From the NCBI RefSeq assembly GCF_033406955.1, contig NZ_CP137734.1:4650001-4714000 (forward strand): 64,000 nucleotides of DNA, read 5' to 3'. Positions within the stretch are counted from its first letter, which is position 1. Each line of letters starts with the position of its first letter. The position numbers and the translations under genes are program-made. This DNA comes from Streptomyces violaceoruber. GTDB taxonomy: Bacteria > Actinomycetota > Actinomycetes > Streptomycetales > Streptomycetaceae. Of this stretch, positions 39,533-48,519 are shown in pieces. The notes under the pieces are model-generated. The model was not told the origin of the DNA. It was given only the letters and a program-made list of their open reading frames with translations, and did not search any database.

Positions 39533-39841
39533 GCGAATCACTCCTGCAGTCGTCGGTCTCGGCCGGTCGTACCACGTGCGGGTGGTACGGCGGCCCCAGT
39601 CGAATCTACCCGCGTGCACCGACAGTGCCGGGCCGCGGGGGGCGGGGCTGGGTGGGGAGGGGGCAGGTCTTCACCGTGCGTTCTCCCTGGCGGTCCCGGT
39701 GGATCACGGGCTGGTAGCCGCCCCTACCCGCCGGTCCGTGATTCCAACCACTTCCCGGTTCCGGGTCCCCGGTCCCCAGTCCCCGGTCCCCGGTGGCGGG
39801 CCCCGGGTCCCTGTCCCGGGTGCCGGTGGCCGTCGGGCGGG
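39533..39841. other. intergenic gap between folB and the NTF2-like gene
   Basis: 309 bases without a credible gene. It contains four abutting 7-bp units GTCCCC(G/A) at 39765-39792 in a run of GGTCCC/CCCGGT motifs. A separate promoter for folB-folK may lie here, since this is the only large gap in the operon. Confidence 0.5.
39765..39792. repeat. 7-bp tandem repeat, four units
   Basis: GTCCCCG, GTCCCCA, GTCCCCG and GTCCCCG abut upstream of folB. Confidence 0.7.
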
Positions 39842-40345
39842 TCAGGGGGGTGTGTCCTCGCCGTCCTCGTCCTCGGTTTCCGCGAGTACGGGGGAGGCGT
39901 GGTGGGACCAGAGCTTCCAGCCGGCCGGTGTGCGCCGGAAGGTGTTGGTGGCGACGACGAGCTGGCCGACGAGCGGGCCGAGCTCCTCGCCGCCGTCGGG
40001 GGCGGGGCCGCCGCTGAGGATGTTCTCGGTGCAGGTGACCAGGGCCGTGTCGCCGGTGACGGAGACGTGCACGTCGGTGAGGAAGAACTGGATGTAGTCC
40101 GTGTTCGCCATGATCAGGGCGTAGGAGCGCAGGACCTCGCCGCGGCCGGTGAGCACCGGCCAGCCCGGGTGGACGCAGGAGACCACGCCGGCGTCGGCCG
40201 GGTCGTGGTACGACTCGTCGACGCCCAGGTCGGAGGGGGTGAGCCAGAACTCGGAGACCTTCTCGAAGTCGCCCTCCTCCAGGGCCTCGTAGAAGGCGGT
40301 GTTAGCGGCCTCGACCTGTTCTACGTCGAGGTGCGGCGCGTTCAC
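39842..40345 (-). CDS. NTF2/SnoaL-like protein in the folate cluster
   Basis: 167 residues from the GTG at 40345, which overlaps the folP stop (GTGA). A small alpha+beta barrel of the NTF2-like type: EAANTAFYEALEEGDFEKVSEFW in pieces, HPGWPVLTGRGEVLRSY, FFLTDVHVSVTGDTALVTCTEN and GWKLWSHHASPV. Many members have no known substrate. Tight coupling to folP suggests a role linked to pterin metabolism, but that is only context. Confidence 0.85.
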   Translation of the reverse strand: MNAPHLDVEQVEAANTAFYEALEEGDFEKVSEFWLTPSDLGVDESYHDPADAGVVSCVHPGWPVLTGRGEVLRSYALIMANTDYIQFFLTDVHVSVTGDTALVTCTENILSGGPAPDGGEELGPLVGQLVVATNTFRRTPAGWKLWSHHASPVLAETEDEDGEDTPP

Positions 40346-41208
40346 CGGGCTCCTTCGACGGCGCGGGCGACGCGGACGGCGTCGGCCGTGGCGCGGACCT
40401 CGTGGACGCGGACCGCCCACGCGCCGGCCTGCGCGGCGAGCGCGGAGACCGCGGCGGTGGCCGCGTCGCGCTCGCGCGCGGGGGGCGGGGCGGCGTCCGG
40501 GCCGGCGAGGACGCGGCCGAGGAAGCGTTTGCGGGAGGCGGCGACGAGGAGGGGGTGGCCGAGGGTGAGGAGGCGGTCGAGGTGGGCGAGGAGGACGAGG
40601 TCGTGCTCGGCGTCCTTGGAGAAGCCGAGGCCGGGGTCGACGATCACGCGGTCGGGGGCGATGCCGCCGTCGAGGACGGCGTCCACGCGTGCGTGGAGTT
40701 CGTCGACGACCTCTGTCACGACGTCGGCGTAGGTGCCTTTGACGTTGCCGTCCTTCAGGAGGCCGCGCCAGTGCATGACGACGAAGGGGGCGCCCGTGTC
40801 GGCGACGACCGGGATCATCCGGGGGTCGGCGAGGCCGCCGCTGACGTCGTTGACCAGGGTGGCGCCGGCGGCGAGGGCCTGGCCGGCGACGGAGGCGCGC
40901 ATGGTGTCGACGGAGACCGTCACGCCCTCGGAGGCGAGGCCGCGCACGACCGGGACGACGCGCCTGAGTTCCTCGTCCTCGTCGACGCGGGTGGCGCCGG
41001 GGCGGGTGGACTCGCCGCCGACGTCCACGAGGTCGGCGCCCTGGGCGACCAGGTCCAGGCCGTGTTTGATGGCCGCCGTGGTGTCGAAGAAGCGGCCGCC
41101 GTCGGAGAAGGAGTCGGGGGTTACGTTGACGACTCCCATGACCGCGCAGCGGTCCCATGCGGTCAGTCCCGCGAGATGGCGTCGGCGGCGGCCGGTCTGC
41201 TTGCTCAT
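40342..41208 (-). CDS. folP: dihydropteroate synthase
   Basis: 288 residues from the ATG at 41208. A TIM-barrel enzyme that joins hydroxymethyl-dihydropterin pyrophosphate to p-aminobenzoate; it is the sulfonamide target. Seen: VMGVVNVTPDSFSDGG, LVDVGGESTRPGA, VNDVSGG, a VVMHW-type segment, IVDPGLGFSK and the SRKRFLG loop. It is first of the folP-NTF2-folB-folK-DUF3180 operon. No ribosome site is visible, and the 380-bp repeat begins 37 bases upstream, so the promoter lies in or against the repeat. Confidence 0.95.
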   Translation of the reverse strand: MSKQTGRRRRHLAGLTAWDRCAVMGVVNVTPDSFSDGGRFFDTTAAIKHGLDLVAQGADLVDVGGESTRPGATRVDEDEELRRVVPVVRGLASEGVTVSVDTMRASVAGQALAAGATLVNDVSGGLADPRMIPVVADTGAPFVVMHWRGLLKDGNVKGTYADVVTEVVDELHARVDAVLDGGIAPDRVIVDPGLGFSKDAEHDLVLLAHLDRLLTLGHPLLVAASRKRFLGRVLAGPDAAPPPARERDAATAAVSALAAQAGAWAVRVHEVRATADAVRVARAVEGAR

Positions 41209-41245
41209 GTGTTCAGCGTAGGCGGTGGGCTGTGGGGGGTGCGCG

Positions 41246-41625
41246 GGGTGCCTGCGGCGGCCTGTGCGGGTTCGGTGGGGGTGCGCGTTGCGCTGTTTGT
41301 CCGGTGGGTGGGTCGGGGTCGCGCCGGGGGGTGTCCGTCCTCGGAACGGCGCGGAATCGGTCACTTGAAAAGGCTCGGGGCGTTGACGCGCCAACCGCTG
41401 CGGGCGGACACCCCCCGACACGCCCCCTCCTCGCCGTACGCGGCTCTCCCCCGCCCACGCTCCGCGTCCCGCTCATCGCCGTACGCGGCTGACCGCCCGT
41501 CCCCGCCCCGGCTGCGGGCCGCCGCCGCTGCGGGCAGTCGTGCCGCTGGGGCGGCACGGGTGGGCGCAGCGGCACCCCGCAACGCCGGGCCGCGTCCCCC
41601 TCGCGCCCGCACCCACCCCGGGGGC
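41246..41625 (+). repeat. 380-bp long inverted repeat, left copy
   Basis: Read on the opposite strand this is the same as 62306-62685 over 380 bp, with only about three substitutions seen by eye (near 41272, 41289 and 41295). It carries internal repeats (GCCGTACGCGGCT twice) and a GTGCCGC-TGGG-GCGGCAC hairpin. It has no transposase or terminal target duplications. It fills most of the gap between folP and the MprF-like gene. Confidence 0.9.
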
Positions 41626-41673
41626 ACCGGTAACGCCGGGCCGCGCGATCCACCCCGCAACGGACCGGCGTCG

Positions 41674-43503
41674 TCACGCCGCCCGCGCCTCGCGCTCCGG
41701 TACGCCGTGGGCGCAGGGGCGGCGCGAGGGCGTCCGGCGCTGGAGGAAGCGGGGGAGGGGGATCGTGACGAACCCCTCCGCCTGCATCGCGGCGAAGCCG
41801 ATGCGCGGGAGGTCGGCCGAGCGGCGGTAGACGACGAAACGCGGCTCCCAACGCGGGCGGAACTTCGCGTTGAACTTGTACAGGGACTCGATCTGGAACC
41901 AGCGGGAGAGGAAGACCAGCAGGCCGCGCCACGCGCGGAGGACGGGGCCCGCGCCGATCTTCTCGCCCCGTGCGAGTGCCGCGCGGAACATCGCGAAGTT
42001 CAGGGACACCCGGGCGATGCCCAGTTTCGGGGCGGCCTGGAGCGCGGCCACGATCAGGAGTTCGTTCATGCCGGGGTCGGCCGCGCGGTCGCGCCGCATG
42101 AGGTCCAGGGACGCGCCGTCCGTGCCCCACGGCACGAAGTGCAGGACCGCCTTCAGGTCGCCGTACTCGCCGGGTTCCGTGTCCTGCTTGTGGGCTGTCG
42201 CTATCAGGCAGTCGCCGTCGGCCGGGTCGCCGACGCGGCCCAGGGCCATGGAGAAGCCGCGCTCGGTGTCCGTGCCGCGCCAGGCGTCGGCGGCGCGCCG
42301 CACCCGGTCCAGTTCGGCGTCGGAGAGGTCAGCCACGCGCCGTACCCGGGTCTCGTAACCGGCGCGCTCGATGCGCTTGACCATCTGGCGCACGTTGCGC
42401 ATCGCGCGGCCGGCGAGGGAGAAATCCGCTACGTCCACCACCGCCTCGTCGCCCAGTTCGAGGGCGTCGAGGCCCGTCTCGCGGGTCCAGACCTCGCCGC
42501 CGGTCTCCGAGCAGCCCATGACGGCCGGGGTCCAGGAGTGGGCGCGGGCCTCGTCCATGAAGCGTTCGATGGCGCCCGGCCAGGCCTCGACGTCGCCGAT
42601 CGGGTCGCCGCTGGCCAGCATCACGCCGGAGACGACCCGGTAGGTGACGGCGGCCTTGCCGCTGGGGGAGAAGACGACCGCCTTGTCGCGGCGCAGCGCG
42701 AAGTGGCCGAGGGAGTCGCGGCCGCCGTGCCGGGCGAGGAGGGCGCGCAGGCGGGACTCGTCGTCCTCGGTGAGGCGGGCCGCGGGGTGTTCGGGGCGGA
42801 AGGCCAGGTAGATCGTGGTGACGGCGGTCAGGAGGCCGAGGGCGCCGAGGGAGAACGCGACCGTCCAGGAGGTGTTGCCGCGGTAGTCCACCGGGCCCTC
42901 GACGCCGAACAGGCCGTAGAGGACGTGGGTGATGCGGTCGGCCAGGCTGGGGTCGCCGAGCATGCGGTGCGGGTGGGCGTTGACGACGAGCAGGCCGAGC
43001 AGGACGGAACCGGCGCTCATGAGGACGAAGTTGGCCAGTGCCCGCCAGCGGCTGCGGGGGTCGGGGAGGGCGGCGAACTCGTCGCGGTGGCGCAGGAGGG
43101 GGAACAGCAGGGCCACGGAGATCAGTACGCCGAGGAGGGAGTGGCGGTACGTGAACTGCGCGACGGCGCCCAGCGGGAGCAGGGCCGCCGCCGCCCGCCA
43201 GGCCCGGCGTTTGCGGCGCTTGAGGCCGTGGGCCAGCAGGAGGAGCAGGACGCCCGCGCTGAGCGAGAGGGCGGCGGCGAAGGGGCCGAAGGCGCCGGGC
43301 AGGACCTCGGCGAGTGCGTGCATCCGGCTGTGGCGGAAGCGCGGGAAGGAGCCGGCCGCGATGTCCAGCAGGCCGACGAGCACGCAGGCGCGGCCGACGA
43401 GGAGGGGGATCCGGTCCGGGCGGGGGCCGCGCAGTGCGCGGCGTATGCGGGTGGGCCTCGTCGGAACCTCGCCCGACATTTCCTCATCTGTCCTGACAGA
43501 CAT
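41674..43503 (-). CDS. MprF/LysX-type phosphatidylglycerol lysyltransferase-like protein
   Basis: 609 residues from the ATG at 43503. The N-terminal half has about six membrane helices. The C-terminal half (about 250-580) is the DUF2156 aminoacyl-transferase domain, with DKAVVFSPSGKAAVTYRVVSGVMLASGDPIGD, KRIERAGYETRV, FVPWG...LDLMRRD and a final FNAKFRPRWEPRFVVYR. Such proteins move Lys or Ala from aminoacyl-tRNA onto phosphatidylglycerol at the membrane and lower its negative charge. No lysyl-tRNA synthetase domain is fused, unlike mycobacterial LysX. Confidence 0.85.
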   Translation of the reverse strand: MSVRTDEEMSGEVPTRPTRIRRALRGPRPDRIPLLVGRACVLVGLLDIAAGSFPRFRHSRMHALAEVLPGAFGPFAAALSLSAGVLLLLLAHGLKRRKRRAWRAAAALLPLGAVAQFTYRHSLLGVLISVALLFPLLRHRDEFAALPDPRSRWRALANFVLMSAGSVLLGLLVVNAHPHRMLGDPSLADRITHVLYGLFGVEGPVDYRGNTSWTVAFSLGALGLLTAVTTIYLAFRPEHPAARLTEDDESRLRALLARHGGRDSLGHFALRRDKAVVFSPSGKAAVTYRVVSGVMLASGDPIGDVEAWPGAIERFMDEARAHSWTPAVMGCSETGGEVWTRETGLDALELGDEAVVDVADFSLAGRAMRNVRQMVKRIERAGYETRVRRVADLSDAELDRVRRAADAWRGTDTERGFSMALGRVGDPADGDCLIATAHKQDTEPGEYGDLKAVLHFVPWGTDGASLDLMRRDRAADPGMNELLIVAALQAAPKLGIARVSLNFAMFRAALARGEKIGAGPVLRAWRGLLVFLSRWFQIESLYKFNAKFRPRWEPRFVVYRRSADLPRIGFAAMQAEGFVTIPLPRFLQRRTPSRRPCAHGVPEREARAA

Positions 43504-43641
43504 CGCACCTGTGGTTCTGCGAGAGATCGTGGATCCCGGGCCCGTTCCGGGCATCCGGCGACATTGCGCCCTCTAGGACGGTGTCTCGGAGGGAGAGGTT
43601 CACTCCCCTGATCAACGGATAGCGCGGGCGGGTAGCAAGGC

Positions 43642-44775
43642 ATGGGTCTCACGAGCAACAAGGTGCTGGCGCTGGCGGTGGTGGCCGGCGTGCTGCTGTT
43701 CGCCGGGACGGTGTGGTGGTGGCCGCGGCTGGCCGGGCGGAGTGTGCGGGCCGTTCTGGGGAGGGCCGGTCTGCTGCTCGCCACCCAGGTGGCGGTCTTC
43801 GCCGCGGTGGGACTGGTCGCCAATCAGTCCTTCGGGTTCTACGGCAGTTGGGCCGACCTGTTCGGCCGGGAGGACGGGCAGGGCGTGGTCGTGGACCACT
43901 CGGCCGGTGCGGGCGGCGGGCCGCTGCGGGTCGTCGGGGACCGGCGGGTGGCGCCGGCGGGCGGGGCGCGGCCGGACGTCTCGGGGCGAGTGGAGGAGAT
44001 ACGGGTCGTCGGGCGTACGTCCCGGATCGCGTCACCGGCGTATGTGTATTTGCCGCCGGAGTACTTTCAGACGCGGCACCGTGGCCGTACGTTTCCCGCG
44101 GCCGTCGTCCTGACCGGTTATCCGGGGACGGCGGAAGCGCTGGTGGAGAAACTCCACTACCCGCGTACGGCACTGGAGCTGGCGAAGGCCGGTCGGATGC
44201 GGCCGATGATCCTGGTGATGCTGCGGCCCACGGTGGCGCCGCCGCGCGACACGGAGTGCGTGGACGTACCGGGCGGGCCGCAGACGGAGACGTTCTTCGC
44301 GAAGGACCTGCCCCAGGCGGTCAGTACCCACTACCGGGTGGCCAAGGGGCCGCGGAGCTGGGGCGTCGTCGGCAACTCGACCGGCGGCTACTGCGCCCTG
44401 AAACTCGCCGCGCACCATCCGGAGGTGTACGCCGCCGGGGCCGGGCTGTCGCCGTACTACGACGCGCCGAACGACCCCACCACGGGTGATCTCTTCCAGG
44501 GGGACGAAGGGCTCGAGAAGCGGGCCAGTCTGTGGTGGTGTCTCAAGAACGCGCCCGCGCCCGACACTTCGCTGCTCGTCACCAGCAGCAGAACCGGCGA
44601 GACGAACTACAAGGACACGCTGAAGTTCATTGATCTGGTGAAGGGCAAGAGGCCGACCCGGATCTCGTCGATCATCCTGGAAAGCGGCGGGCACAACTTC
44701 AATACCTGGCGGCGGGAGATTCCCGCGACCCTGCGGTGGCTCGATGAGCGGCTGGATGGCGGGCGGGACGCTTGA
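43642..44775 (+). CDS. membrane-anchored esterase of the EstD/antigen 85-like fold
   Basis: 377 residues from the ATG at 43642. Two N-terminal hydrophobic helices (about 7-28 and 43-62) anchor it, so the catalytic domain lies outside. The alpha/beta-hydrolase signs are the nucleophile S246 in GNSTGGY, a preceding VVLTGYPGT strand, and a His near the end (ESGGHNFNTWRR). The putative esterase/mycolyltransferase-like domain suggests an acyl ester substrate at the cell surface. It is divergent from the MprF-like gene, so a shared envelope function is plausible. Confidence 0.8.
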   Translation: MGLTSNKVLALAVVAGVLLFAGTVWWWPRLAGRSVRAVLGRAGLLLATQVAVFAAVGLVANQSFGFYGSWADLFGREDGQGVVVDHSAGAGGGPLRVVGDRRVAPAGGARPDVSGRVEEIRVVGRTSRIASPAYVYLPPEYFQTRHRGRTFPAAVVLTGYPGTAEALVEKLHYPRTALELAKAGRMRPMILVMLRPTVAPPRDTECVDVPGGPQTETFFAKDLPQAVSTHYRVAKGPRSWGVVGNSTGGYCALKLAAHHPEVYAAGAGLSPYYDAPNDPTTGDLFQGDEGLEKRASLWWCLKNAPAPDTSLLVTSSRTGETNYKDTLKFIDLVKGKRPTRISSIILESGGHNFNTWRREIPATLRWLDERLDGGRDA

Positions 44776-44911
44776 ATGATCTTGGAATCCGGGGGTAATT
44801 CGTCCGTCGTCGGCGATGTGGATTCCCCGTTCCCTGTGAACACGTCGGAGATGGCCGTGTTTTTACGGGGCGGGGCGCCAAGATTCGCCTACGCGCGGTA
44901 AGTTTCTGGCC

Positions 44912-46186
44912 ATGCCACGTGGACGTCACCGCCATTCCCCGCCTCTGCACAGGCTGCTTCCTCCGTCGGCGATCGCAGGCGTTTCGGTCGTCTGCGCCCT
45001 CGGACCATGGTTGTTCAGCGAGGCCATGATCCTTCGTGTGCTGGCCGCGGCCGCCGCGGTGACGGCCGTGGTCGGCGCGGTCGTCATGCGGCACTGGGAC
45101 GCGCAGGCGGGCCGGCAGGTCGCCGACCTCACCCGCGCGCGTGCGAGCGACGAGTGGCGCTTCGAGGAACGGGTCGCCGAACTGGAGTCCGACCTGGAGG
45201 AGTCGCGCGAGCTGCGGCAGAAGCTGGAGCACCGGCTGCGGGCCAAGCGCACCGAGCTGGCGGGGCTGCGCAACGAGCACGCCTCGCTGCTGCGGCGCTA
45301 CGCCACGGCGGAGACCGAGCGCGCCAGCGCGCTGGAGGGCCGCCGGCTGCTGGAGATAGAGGCCGTGCCGCAGGCACCCGCGCTGCCGGCGGCCCGCACC
45401 GCCCCGGCAGCGGAGACGCCGGTGCAGGAGGCGCGGGAGCAGGAGGCGCGGGGGGAGGAAACGCCCGGCGTGGATGGTGCGGCCGAGGGGGTGTCCGGCG
45501 AGGGGGACGCGGCGGCCGAGGAGGGCTCCGTTCCCGCGGTCTTCTCACCCGAGGGTTCCCGGCTGTTCCTGCGCGCCAACGCGGCCCTGGCCCGCTTCGG
45601 CGGCGACGCGCCCGCCGACCCGGACGGTGGCGACCGGGCTGCGGCTTCCGAGGCCCCGGACGGCTCCGGCGGTGACGACGACGGGGACGGCGGCGGCGAG
45701 GGCGCGCCCGCGACCGAGGCGGGGCCGGAGGAGGAGGCGCAGGGGCAGCCCGAGGCGGCCGACGGCCATGAGCGCACCGCCGCCGCCTCCCCGACCACGA
45801 CGTCCGACGAGCGGCCCGCGCAGCCCACCCAGTCCACGCAGCCCACCCGGCGGGCCGACGGGCACTTCACCGTGCCGACCGCGGTGGCCGTCGTACCGGC
45901 GGCCCCGGCGCGGCGTCCGGTGGTCGAGGGCGGTTTCGACTTCTTCGGCACCAAGCCCGCCGACAACGCGGCGGGCGCGTCCGACGCCGCTCTGGAGACC
46001 GTCCAGAACGAGGACCTCGCCGACGTGGTCGGCCAGGAGGCGCTCGCCCTGCACAAGGCCGAGGCCGAGGTCTCCTTCAAGCCGGCCGGCGAGGAGTCCC
46101 GGGGCGTGGGCCAGGTGATCGACCTGACGGCTCACGACGAGACCGAGCAGATCGACGTACAGGGGCTGCGCAGCGCGGTCTCCTGA
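44912..46186 (+). CDS. membrane protein with coiled coil and acidic low-complexity region
   Basis: 424 residues from the ATG at 44912; I do not recognise a named family. Two adjacent membrane helices (about 18-36 and 40-59) lead into a coiled coil (about 62-145, with ELESDLEESRELRQKLEHRL). A long Ala/Glu/Gly/Asp-rich disordered stretch (about 150-320) follows, then a more ordered end (GGFDFFGTKPADNAA, then VGQEALALHKAEAEVSF). The topology suggests an inner-membrane scaffold. It is convergent with the PH-domain gene. Confidence 0.75.
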   Translation: MPRGRHRHSPPLHRLLPPSAIAGVSVVCALGPWLFSEAMILRVLAAAAAVTAVVGAVVMRHWDAQAGRQVADLTRARASDEWRFEERVAELESDLEESRELRQKLEHRLRAKRTELAGLRNEHASLLRRYATAETERASALEGRRLLEIEAVPQAPALPAARTAPAAETPVQEAREQEARGEETPGVDGAAEGVSGEGDAAAEEGSVPAVFSPEGSRLFLRANAALARFGGDAPADPDGGDRAAASEAPDGSGGDDDGDGGGEGAPATEAGPEEEAQGQPEAADGHERTAAASPTTTSDERPAQPTQSTQPTRRADGHFTVPTAVAVVPAAPARRPVVEGGFDFFGTKPADNAAGASDAALETVQNEDLADVVGQEALALHKAEAEVSFKPAGEESRGVGQVIDLTAHDETEQIDVQGLRSAVS

Positions 46187-46208
46187 CCCGCGGTCCCCCG
46201 GCCGCGGG
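46187..46208. terminator. short hairpin between convergent genes
   Basis: CCCGCGG (46187-46193) pairs with CCGCGGG (46202-46208) directly after the stop of the coiled-coil protein gene. Confidence 0.4.
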
Positions 46209-46215
46209 CTCGGCC

Positions 46216-47934
46216 TCAGGCCATCCAGCGGTCCGGCGGGGCGTCCCGGCGGCCGGTCCTGGACCGTTCCGCCTGGCTCCGCAGCAGCTCCGCGGCCTCG
46301 TCGGCGTCGCGCAGGCGGGCGGTCACGGTCTTGTTCGCCCCCGTGTCCACATGGACGTCGGCCAGCCGCAGGGCGCGCCGCCAGGGGCCCTGCGTCAGGC
46401 GGACGCTCTGGACCTTGGCGTGCGGCACGAGCGCCAGGCTGCGGCGCAGCAGGCCGTACCGGGCGGCGAAGACCGCGTCGGTGACGGCGAGCCCGTGGCC
46501 GCGCCACCACAGCGGTCGGCAGCGTGCGGCCCGGCGCGGCGGGCGCGTCAGCTCCGGTCCGGGCGGCACGCTCACCCCCGGCAGTACGCGCGCGACGACC
46601 GACTCGGCGATCTCCCGGGGGGCGACCGGCAGCAGGACCGAGTTGGACGACCCGGCCACGTCCAGCTCGACCCGTACCCAGCGGCGGCGCCGCCACAGCA
46701 GCGGTTCCACGAGGCGCACGGTCTGCACCCGGCCCGGCGGCACCGTCTCGTGGGCGCGGTCGAGCAGGCCGTGGTCGATGCGGAGCCCGTCCGGGGACTC
46801 GGCCACCGTCCAGTCGTACTCCCCGACGAACCGGCCGGCGCTGCTCGCGCCCGCGGCGCCCACCAGTGGCAGGGCGGTCGCCAGCACCGTCCACAGGTTG
46901 TGGGTGGCCAGCCACAGCAGCGTCGGTACGACGGCGGCGGCGAGCAGGGTGCCCCAGGTCGCGCCGGTCAGCAGGAGGGAGACGGCGAGGACGCCGGGAG
47001 GCACCCGCAGCAGCTGCCGCGCGGGGGCCTCGCCGACCTCGTGCGCGGTCTCGGGCGCGAAGCCCGCCGCGCGCGCGAGCAGCTCGGCCCGCAGCGCCCG
47101 CGCCTCGTCGGCGCCGAGGAAGGCCAGCTCGTCCTTCTTGCCGGTTCCTATGACGTCGAGCTTGAGCTTGGCGACCCCCGCGACCCGGGCCAGCAGGGGC
47201 TGGGTGACGTCGATCGCCTGGATGCGTTCGAGGCGGATGTGCGCGGTGCGCCGGAAGAGCAGGCCGGTGCGGATCCGCAGCTCGGTGTCCGTCACCGCGT
47301 AGTGGGTGAACCACCAGGTGAGGAAGCCGTACAGGGCGGCGGCCGGGATCAGTACGGCGAGGCCGATCAGCAGGTGGGTCGTGGTCAGCCGGGTCAGCTG
47401 GCGCTGCGCCTGGTCGGGATCGTGCACGGCCCACCCGACGAGCACCGCGACCGGTGCCCACGCCCGCCGCAGGGGCGTGACGGGGTGCAGGCGCCGCTCC
47501 ACGACCTCGCCGCCCTGGCCGCGGCTCGCGGCGTCCCCCTTGGCCAGTGTTCCGTCGGTGCCCGTGCCCGTGCCGGGGCCGTCGCGGTCTGGGCCGGTGG
47601 CTTCGGGCGCGGGGGCCGCGGCGTGGTCCGAGGGCTTGGCGGTGTCGTCGTGACTCGCCGTCCCCGGAGGGCTGTCCTCGTGTCGGTCGGGGTCGGCCAG
47701 GCCGGGTTCGCTCGCGCTGTTCGCCGGGGTCCCGGCGGTGTTGGGGGTCTCGGGTGCGGGGGCTGCGGTGTGGTCCGAGGGCTCGGCGGGGTCGAGTCTC
47801 CGCTTCCGCGGGGGGTCGTTCCTGGTTCGGTCGAGGGCCGTCGGGCCGGGCTCACCCCGGTACTCCGCCGGACCGTCCGCGCGCCCGGCCGTACCGCCCT
47901 CGGGTGCGCCCCTCCCGGTCCCGGGCCCGGTCAC
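46216..47934 (-). CDS. PH-domain membrane protein, YdbT-like, with long disordered N-terminus
   Basis: 572 residues from the GTG at 47934, overlapping the stop of the partner gene (GTGA). The first 130 residues are Pro/Ala/Asp/Gly-rich with two related runs (AEPSDHTAAPAPE and AKPSDHAAAPAPE). Then come hydrophobic helices and bPH2 domains. The first is near 195-260 (YAVTDTELRIRTGLLFRRTAHIRLERIQAIDV), and two further related segments end with LLRRSLALVPHAKVQSVRLTQGPWRRALRLADVHV. YdbS/YdbT-type pairs work together at the membrane; their role is poorly known. Confidence 0.82.
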   Translation of the reverse strand: MTGPGTGRGAPEGGTAGRADGPAEYRGEPGPTALDRTRNDPPRKRRLDPAEPSDHTAAPAPETPNTAGTPANSASEPGLADPDRHEDSPPGTASHDDTAKPSDHAAAPAPEATGPDRDGPGTGTGTDGTLAKGDAASRGQGGEVVERRLHPVTPLRRAWAPVAVLVGWAVHDPDQAQRQLTRLTTTHLLIGLAVLIPAAALYGFLTWWFTHYAVTDTELRIRTGLLFRRTAHIRLERIQAIDVTQPLLARVAGVAKLKLDVIGTGKKDELAFLGADEARALRAELLARAAGFAPETAHEVGEAPARQLLRVPPGVLAVSLLLTGATWGTLLAAAVVPTLLWLATHNLWTVLATALPLVGAAGASSAGRFVGEYDWTVAESPDGLRIDHGLLDRAHETVPPGRVQTVRLVEPLLWRRRRWVRVELDVAGSSNSVLLPVAPREIAESVVARVLPGVSVPPGPELTRPPRRAARCRPLWWRGHGLAVTDAVFAARYGLLRRSLALVPHAKVQSVRLTQGPWRRALRLADVHVDTGANKTVTARLRDADEAAELLRSQAERSRTGRRDAPPDRWMA

Positions 47935-48488
47935 AGGCCCGCCGATCGGGCCTCGCCCAGCTCGGTGAGGCGGTCGCGGAGGCGTTCCGCCTCGGCCGGG
48001 TCGAGGCCGGGGATGGTCGCGTCGGTCGCGGCGGCGGCCGTGTGCAGCTGCACGCTGGCCAGGCCGAAGTGGCGCTCTACGGGCCCGGAGGTCACCTCGA
48101 CCAGCTGCATGCGCCCGTACGGGACGACGGTCTCCTCCCGCCACAGCACACCCCGGCTGATCAGCAGGTCGTCGGCGCGCTCGGCGTACCTCCAGGAGCG
48201 CCAGTTGCGCCCCAGCATCACCCAGCCCCAGGCCGTCAGGGCCAGCGGCAGGAGGGCCAGGGCGGCCCAGAGAGGGTCGAGGAACAGGGCGGGCAGCACA
48301 ACGGCGGCGACTGTCAGCAGGCCCAGCCACACCACCAGCAACAGGCGGCGCAGATGCAGCAGCCCCGGCGGCAGGCCGGTCCACACCGGTTCGTCCCGCG
48401 GTGCGGCCGACGGGCCCGCCGGAGCCGCCCGCCCGGCCGCTCGTGCCGTCCCCGTCGTGCCCGCGTCGTCCGGGCTCCCCGTCTCCAT
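47931..48488 (-). CDS. PH-domain membrane protein, YdbS-like
   Basis: 185 residues from the ATG at 48488. Two membrane helices (about 50-90) are followed by one bPH2 domain: SRGVLWREETVVPYGRMQLVEVTSGPVERHFGLASVQLHT in pieces (about 112-151). It is coupled to the larger PH protein. Its start codon is only 31 bp from the divergent nuoD2 start. Confidence 0.85.
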   Translation of the reverse strand: METGSPDDAGTTGTARAAGRAAPAGPSAAPRDEPVWTGLPPGLLHLRRLLLVVWLGLLTVAAVVLPALFLDPLWAALALLPLALTAWGWVMLGRNWRSWRYAERADDLLISRGVLWREETVVPYGRMQLVEVTSGPVERHFGLASVQLHTAAAATDATIPGLDPAEAERLRDRLTELGEARSAGL

Positions 48489-48519
48489 GGGGCCAGCGTA
48501 CGTAGGGGAGACTGTGTTC

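Noticed and set aside
40342..41421. Longer folP start at 41421
   Set aside because: The extra 71 codons lie in the 380-bp repeat and reappear after coaX without folP, so they are repeat DNA read as protein.
41246..41625. Insertion sequence
   Set aside because: No transposase frame, no terminal inverted repeats at the ends of a single copy, and no target duplication seen; it is called a long inverted repeat instead.
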